DNA of 64,000 nucleotides from Pseudomonadota bacterium. GTDB lineage: Bacteria > Pseudomonadota > Gammaproteobacteria > Burkholderiales > Ferrovaceae. The stretch's first letter is position 1. Every line of letters begins with the position of its first letter. The stretch is from contig JAJZEH010000045.1 of NCBI GenBank assembly GCA_021805725.1, forward strand, positions 1 through 64,000. Reading direction: 5' to 3'. Shown here one piece after another: positions 61,535-64,000 of the stretch. The position numbers and the translations under genes are program-made. Under the pieces are notes generated by a model. It searched no databases and was not told the origin of the DNA. It saw nothing but the letters and a program-made list of their open reading frames with translations.

Positions 61535-62513
61535 CGCGTTCCGGCATCAGGTCTTCCAGGCATTTCAGATGACCCAGCGGACATTCCCGCTTGAAGCAGG
61601 GGCTGCAAGACAGGCCCAACCGGACCACTTGCGCCCGCGCTGATAGCGGGGGGGTGAATTCCGGGCTGGATGATCCGAAGACTGCCACCAGGGGGCGATC
61701 CAGGGCAGCTGCCACATGCATCAGTCCAGAATCGTTGCTGATGACCCGTTGCGCAATTGCCATGAGATCCACCGCTTGAGCCAGATCGGTAGCACCGCAC
61801 AGGTTATGCACGGGACCCGGCAGGTCGAGGGCGATCTCAGCTGCAACGGGCTCGTCTTTTTTTGAGCCCAGCAGCCAGATCTGAAAGCCCTGTGCGATCA
61901 ATTGCCTTCCTGCCGCCGCGAAGTGGCGCGCGGGCCAGCGCTTGGCAGGCCCGAATTCCGCACCCGGGCAGAGTACCGCCACCGGTAGGTCCAGTGTCAG
62001 GTGAAGGCGCTGCAGTGATGCAGCCTGCTGTTCCAGGTTGGGTGAAAGCCGCGGGGCGTCCACCGGCCGTTGCAGGACCATGCCCCTGGGTAAGGAGAGG
62101 GCGGCAAAGCGCTCCACCATCAAGGGCAGGGCCTGGCGGTCCAGCACACGCGCATCGTTCAACAGCAGGTGGCGCAGCTCTCCCACATAGCCGGTGCGCA
62201 GGGGGATGTCGGCAAACCAGGGGATCAGGGCGGATTTGAAGGAGTTGGGGAGCAGGATGGCCTGCTGGTAGCCGGCCTGCCGCAGCTGTTTGCCCAGGGC
62301 GCGTCGGGACAGTAATTGCAGTTGTCCATGGCCGAAGGGGTTGTTGAGGATGCGCGTGACTTCGGGCATCCTCGACAGTACGCCGTGGGTCCACGGCGGG
62401 GCCAGCACGTCGAGTTCGCAGCCCGGGTCGCGTTTTTTGAGGGCAGCGAAGAGCGGTTGGGACAAGACGGCGTCCCCCACCCAGGAGGCGCCGATGATGA
62501 GGATTTTGCTCAA
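61518..62513 (-). CDS. waaF: ADP-heptose:LPS heptosyltransferase II
   Basis: GT9-family enzyme adding the second heptose to the LPS inner core. Seen: 'ILIIGASWVGDAVLSQPLFA' at the N-terminus, 'AVLCPGAEFGPAKRWPARHF', and 'ISNDSGLMHVAAALDRPLVA VFGSSSP'. The start is taken as TTG 62513 (331 aa) because it gives the family N-terminus and overlaps the stop of the zinc-finger gene. The frame extends upstream to 62624 but that part reads as the other gene's antisense product. No good ribosome site was seen. Confidence 0.92.
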   Translation of the reverse strand: MSKILIIGASWVGDAVLSQPLFAALKKRDPGCELDVLAPPWTHGVLSRMPEVTRILNNPFGHGQLQLLSRRALGKQLRQAGYQQAILLPNSFKSALIPWFADIPLRTGYVGELRHLLLNDARVLDRQALPLMVERFAALSLPRGMVLQRPVDAPRLSPNLEQQAASLQRLHLTLDLPVAVLCPGAEFGPAKRWPARHFAAAGRQLIAQGFQIWLLGSKKDEPVAAEIALDLPGPVHNLCGATDLAQAVDLMAIAQRVISNDSGLMHVAAALDRPLVAVFGSSSPEFTPPLSARAQVVRLGLSCSPCFKRECPLGHLKCLEDLMPERVMACW

Positions 62514-62713
62514 TGAGCCGCGCTGCGGGCTCCCCCCGCCAGAATGTAGCGTGTGCCGCAATACGGGCATTGCGCGGTCCCCGTGCGTGCTACATCCAGA
62601 AATACGCGAGGGTGGGTATTCCACAGTTTGACTGCGGGCATGGGGCAGTGCAGCGGAAGATCCTGCTCCGTGACCTCGACGGCTTTTTGGTTCAATTCGG
62701 CAGCGTTCGACAT
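62510..62713 (-). CDS. Small zinc-finger domain protein
   Basis: This 67-residue protein contains 'LPLHCPMPAVKLWNTHPRVF' and 'TAQCPYCGTRYILAGG'. The Cys/His/Cys/Cys layout matches the short zinc-finger family related to the NDUFS6 subunit of complex I. The role in bacteria is unknown. It lies 1 nt after ilvE and overlaps the waaF start, in a run ilvE-zinc finger-waaF that recurs in betaproteobacteria. Confidence 0.85.
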   Translation of the reverse strand: MSNAAELNQKAVEVTEQDLPLHCPMPAVKLWNTHPRVFLDVARTGTAQCPYCGTRYILAGGARSAAH

Positions 62714-62714
62714 T

Positions 62715-63641
62715 TCAACCTCCGACGACGGTTAACCAGTCCTGATGCTGGGGGGAGCGACCTTTGACGCAGTCAAAGTACATCGCCTGCAGTTGCGCGG
62801 TGATCGGTCCCCGATGCCCGGCACCGATGGTACGACGATCCACCTCGCGAATGGGCGTGACCTCTGCCGCAGTACCCGTAAAGAACGCCTCGTCAGCGCT
62901 GTAGAGTTCGTCGCGTGAAATGCGGCGTTCCAGCACGGTCAGGCCGGCTTCGGCTGCCAGCTGAAAAATGCAGTCGCGGGTGATGCCTTCCAGGGCGCTG
63001 GAAAGGTCGGGGGTGTAGAGGACGCCGCGCTTGACGATGAAAATGTTCTCGCCCGAACCCTCTGCCACAAAGCCGTCCACGTCCAGCAGCAACGCCTCAT
63101 CGTAGCCGTCGGCCGTCGCTTCGTTGTTGGCCAGGATGGAGTTCATGTAATTGCCGCTGGCCTTGGCCTTGCACATGGTGATGTTGGGATGGTGCCGGGT
63201 ATAGGACGAGGTCTTGACGCGGATGCCCTGTTCGAGGGCTTCTTCACCCAGATAGGCACCCCAGGGCCAGGCGGCCACGGCCACGTGGGTCTTGGCGCCT
63301 TTGGGGGAAACCCCCATCTTTTCCGAGCCAAAATACACCAGCGGACGGATGTAGCATTCCTCCAGTCCATTGCCGACCACCGTGTCGATCTGGGCCTGCA
63401 TCAAGGTTTCCAGCCCATAGGGCATGGGCATCTGCAGGATGTGCGCAGAACGCAACAGGCGCTCGGTATGCTCGCGAAGACGGAAAATGGCGGTACCTTG
63501 GGCCGTTTTGTAGGCACGAACGCCCTCGAACACGGCCAATCCATAGTGCAGGGAATGGGTGAGTACATGGGTATTGGCATCACGCCAGTCGACGAGTTGC
63601 CCATCCTGCCATATCAGCCCATCGCGATCAGACATCGACAT
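62715..63641 (-). CDS. ilvE: Branched-chain amino acid aminotransferase
   Basis: Class IV PLP aminotransferase for the last step of Val, Leu and Ile synthesis. 'THSLHYGLAVFEGVRAYKT', the PLP Lys in 'NITMCKAKASGNYMNSILAN', 'EGSGENIFIVK' and 'FFTGTAAEVTPIREVD' are present. The start at ATG 63641 (308 aa) has GGAG 8 nt upstream; the longer frame to 63698 is not supported. It heads the minus-strand run and diverges from the yhdP-like gene. Confidence 0.96.
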   Translation of the reverse strand: MSMSDRDGLIWQDGQLVDWRDANTHVLTHSLHYGLAVFEGVRAYKTAQGTAIFRLREHTERLLRSAHILQMPMPYGLETLMQAQIDTVVGNGLEECYIRPLVYFGSEKMGVSPKGAKTHVAVAAWPWGAYLGEEALEQGIRVKTSSYTRHHPNITMCKAKASGNYMNSILANNEATADGYDEALLLDVDGFVAEGSGENIFIVKRGVLYTPDLSSALEGITRDCIFQLAAEAGLTVLERRISRDELYSADEAFFTGTAAEVTPIREVDRRTIGAGHRGPITAQLQAMYFDCVKGRSPQHQDWLTVVGG

Positions 63642-63754
63642 CTGTTGTGCTCCGTTCTGCAAAACTTCCATTCTAGCGGATGTTGAAGGGGGCCACAAAA
63701 CCGGTTACTACAAAGATTACTGGCGCCGGACGTAATCGGTCGAGGCAAAGAGGC

Positions 63755-63760
63755 TATAAT
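63755..63760 (+). promoter_or_regulatory. -10 box (TATAAT) before the yhdP-like gene
   Basis: Perfect TATAAT at 63755-63760, 9 nt before the ATG. No -35 is clear (GTAATC at 17 nt). If used, the mRNA would start about 2-3 nt before the start codon. Confidence 0.5.
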
Positions 63761-63769
63761 TTCAAGGTT

Positions 63770-64000
63770 ATGGTCAGCCACCGGGCAATACTGCATCTCT
63801 CTCGTCGGGCGCTCCTTTGGGGAAGCGGCCTCCTTGCGGTCACGCTGCTGCTGTTGTGGCTGGCGCTCCAGATTATCATTCTTAACGACGTGGGACGCTA
63901 TCGACCCGAAGTGGTGGCGGCCCTTTCCAAAGCCACCGGCACACGGGTTGAAATCGGCAGCATGACCTCCGCCCGGTTTGAGTGGCTGCCCACCGTCGTA
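63770..64000 (+). CDS. YhdP-family AsmA-like membrane protein, N-terminal part
   Basis: The frame runs from ATG 63770 to the window edge (77 codons, no stop). The product has a basic start (MVSHRAILHLSRRALLWGSG), a transmembrane helix (LLAVTLLLLWLALQIIIL), then 'VGRYRPEVVAALSKATGTRV EIG'. This is the usual start of the large YhdP/TamB-like (DUF3971) proteins thought to move phospholipids across the periplasm. Only about 6% of a typical protein is visible, so the call rests on layout and N-terminal pattern. Confidence 0.65.
   Translation, partial: MVSHRAILHLSRRALLWGSGLLAVTLLLLWLALQIIILNDVGRYRPEVVAALSKATGTRVEIGSMTSARFEWLPTVV

Overview
The window is a moderately GC-rich, densely coded bacterial chromosome segment. 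It is almost certainly from a betaproteobacterium. The main clues are the hrcA-hemH-grpE-dnaK-dnaJ order, a PhaM-like granule protein beside an intracellular PHB depolymerase, the exbB-exbD-lpxK-trm112-kdsB-adk run, dnaX-ebfC-recR, and a full LPS gene set (lpxH, lpxK, kdsB, waaF, pagL). The genus cannot be fixed from the sequence. No tRNA, rRNA, CRISPR array, insertion sequence or phage gene was seen, and no gene-free stretch exceeds 300 bases.

Layout. 1-3700: 3' end of metZ, then lpxH, ppiB and a TPR protein, with cysS divergent. 3708-9636: heat-shock operon hrcA-hemH-grpE-dnaK-dnaJ on the minus strand, with a good sigma-32 promoter just before grpE. 9666-14065: nadK, recN, mnmC. 14308-15354: an unfamiliar protein whose C-terminus resembles a domain of conjugative relaxases, followed by a clear terminator. 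15435-27845: housekeeping genes (CobD-like, rsgA, M48 protease, orn, dsbD, queG, tsaE, amiC, mutL, miaA, xseA). 28082-35782: exbB/exbD, lpxK, a Trm112-like protein, kdsB and adk, then a pyrophosphate pair (PPi-dependent phosphofructokinase and a K+-independent H+-pyrophosphatase) and a NUDIX CoA pyrophosphatase. 36803-41921: a PHB mobilisation group (phaZ, phaM-like, 3-hydroxybutyrate dehydrogenase, and a single-chain fused 3-oxoacid CoA-transferase), interrupted by folA and ribA. 41982-53693: 4.5S SRP RNA, pagL, dnaX-ebfC-recR, serS, mltF, ispD-ispF, a phosphohexomutase, an unknown outer-membrane protein, a YheT-type hydrolase and alr.

The most unusual segment is 53757-59958. It is a tightly overlapping trbB-C-D-E-J-L cluster (type IV secretion: VirB11, B2, B3, B4, B5 and B6 equivalents) ending in an unknown 87-residue membrane protein, and sits directly between alr and xdhC. 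The order matches the conjugation genes of Tn4371-like elements, but trbF, trbG and trbI (the outer-membrane core), the coupling protein, relaxase and integrase are all absent here. Every remaining reading frame is intact. It is either a recent remnant of an integrated element or a reduced apparatus that has been kept.

The right end carries xdhC and mocA (molybdenum hydroxylase maturation without the enzyme itself), waaF, a small zinc-finger protein and ilvE, and the start of a YhdP-type membrane protein cut by the window edge. Five genes (nadK, mnmC, folA, xdhC, yhdP-like) have a -10-like hexamer 6-9 nt before the start codon, which suggests very short or absent leaders.
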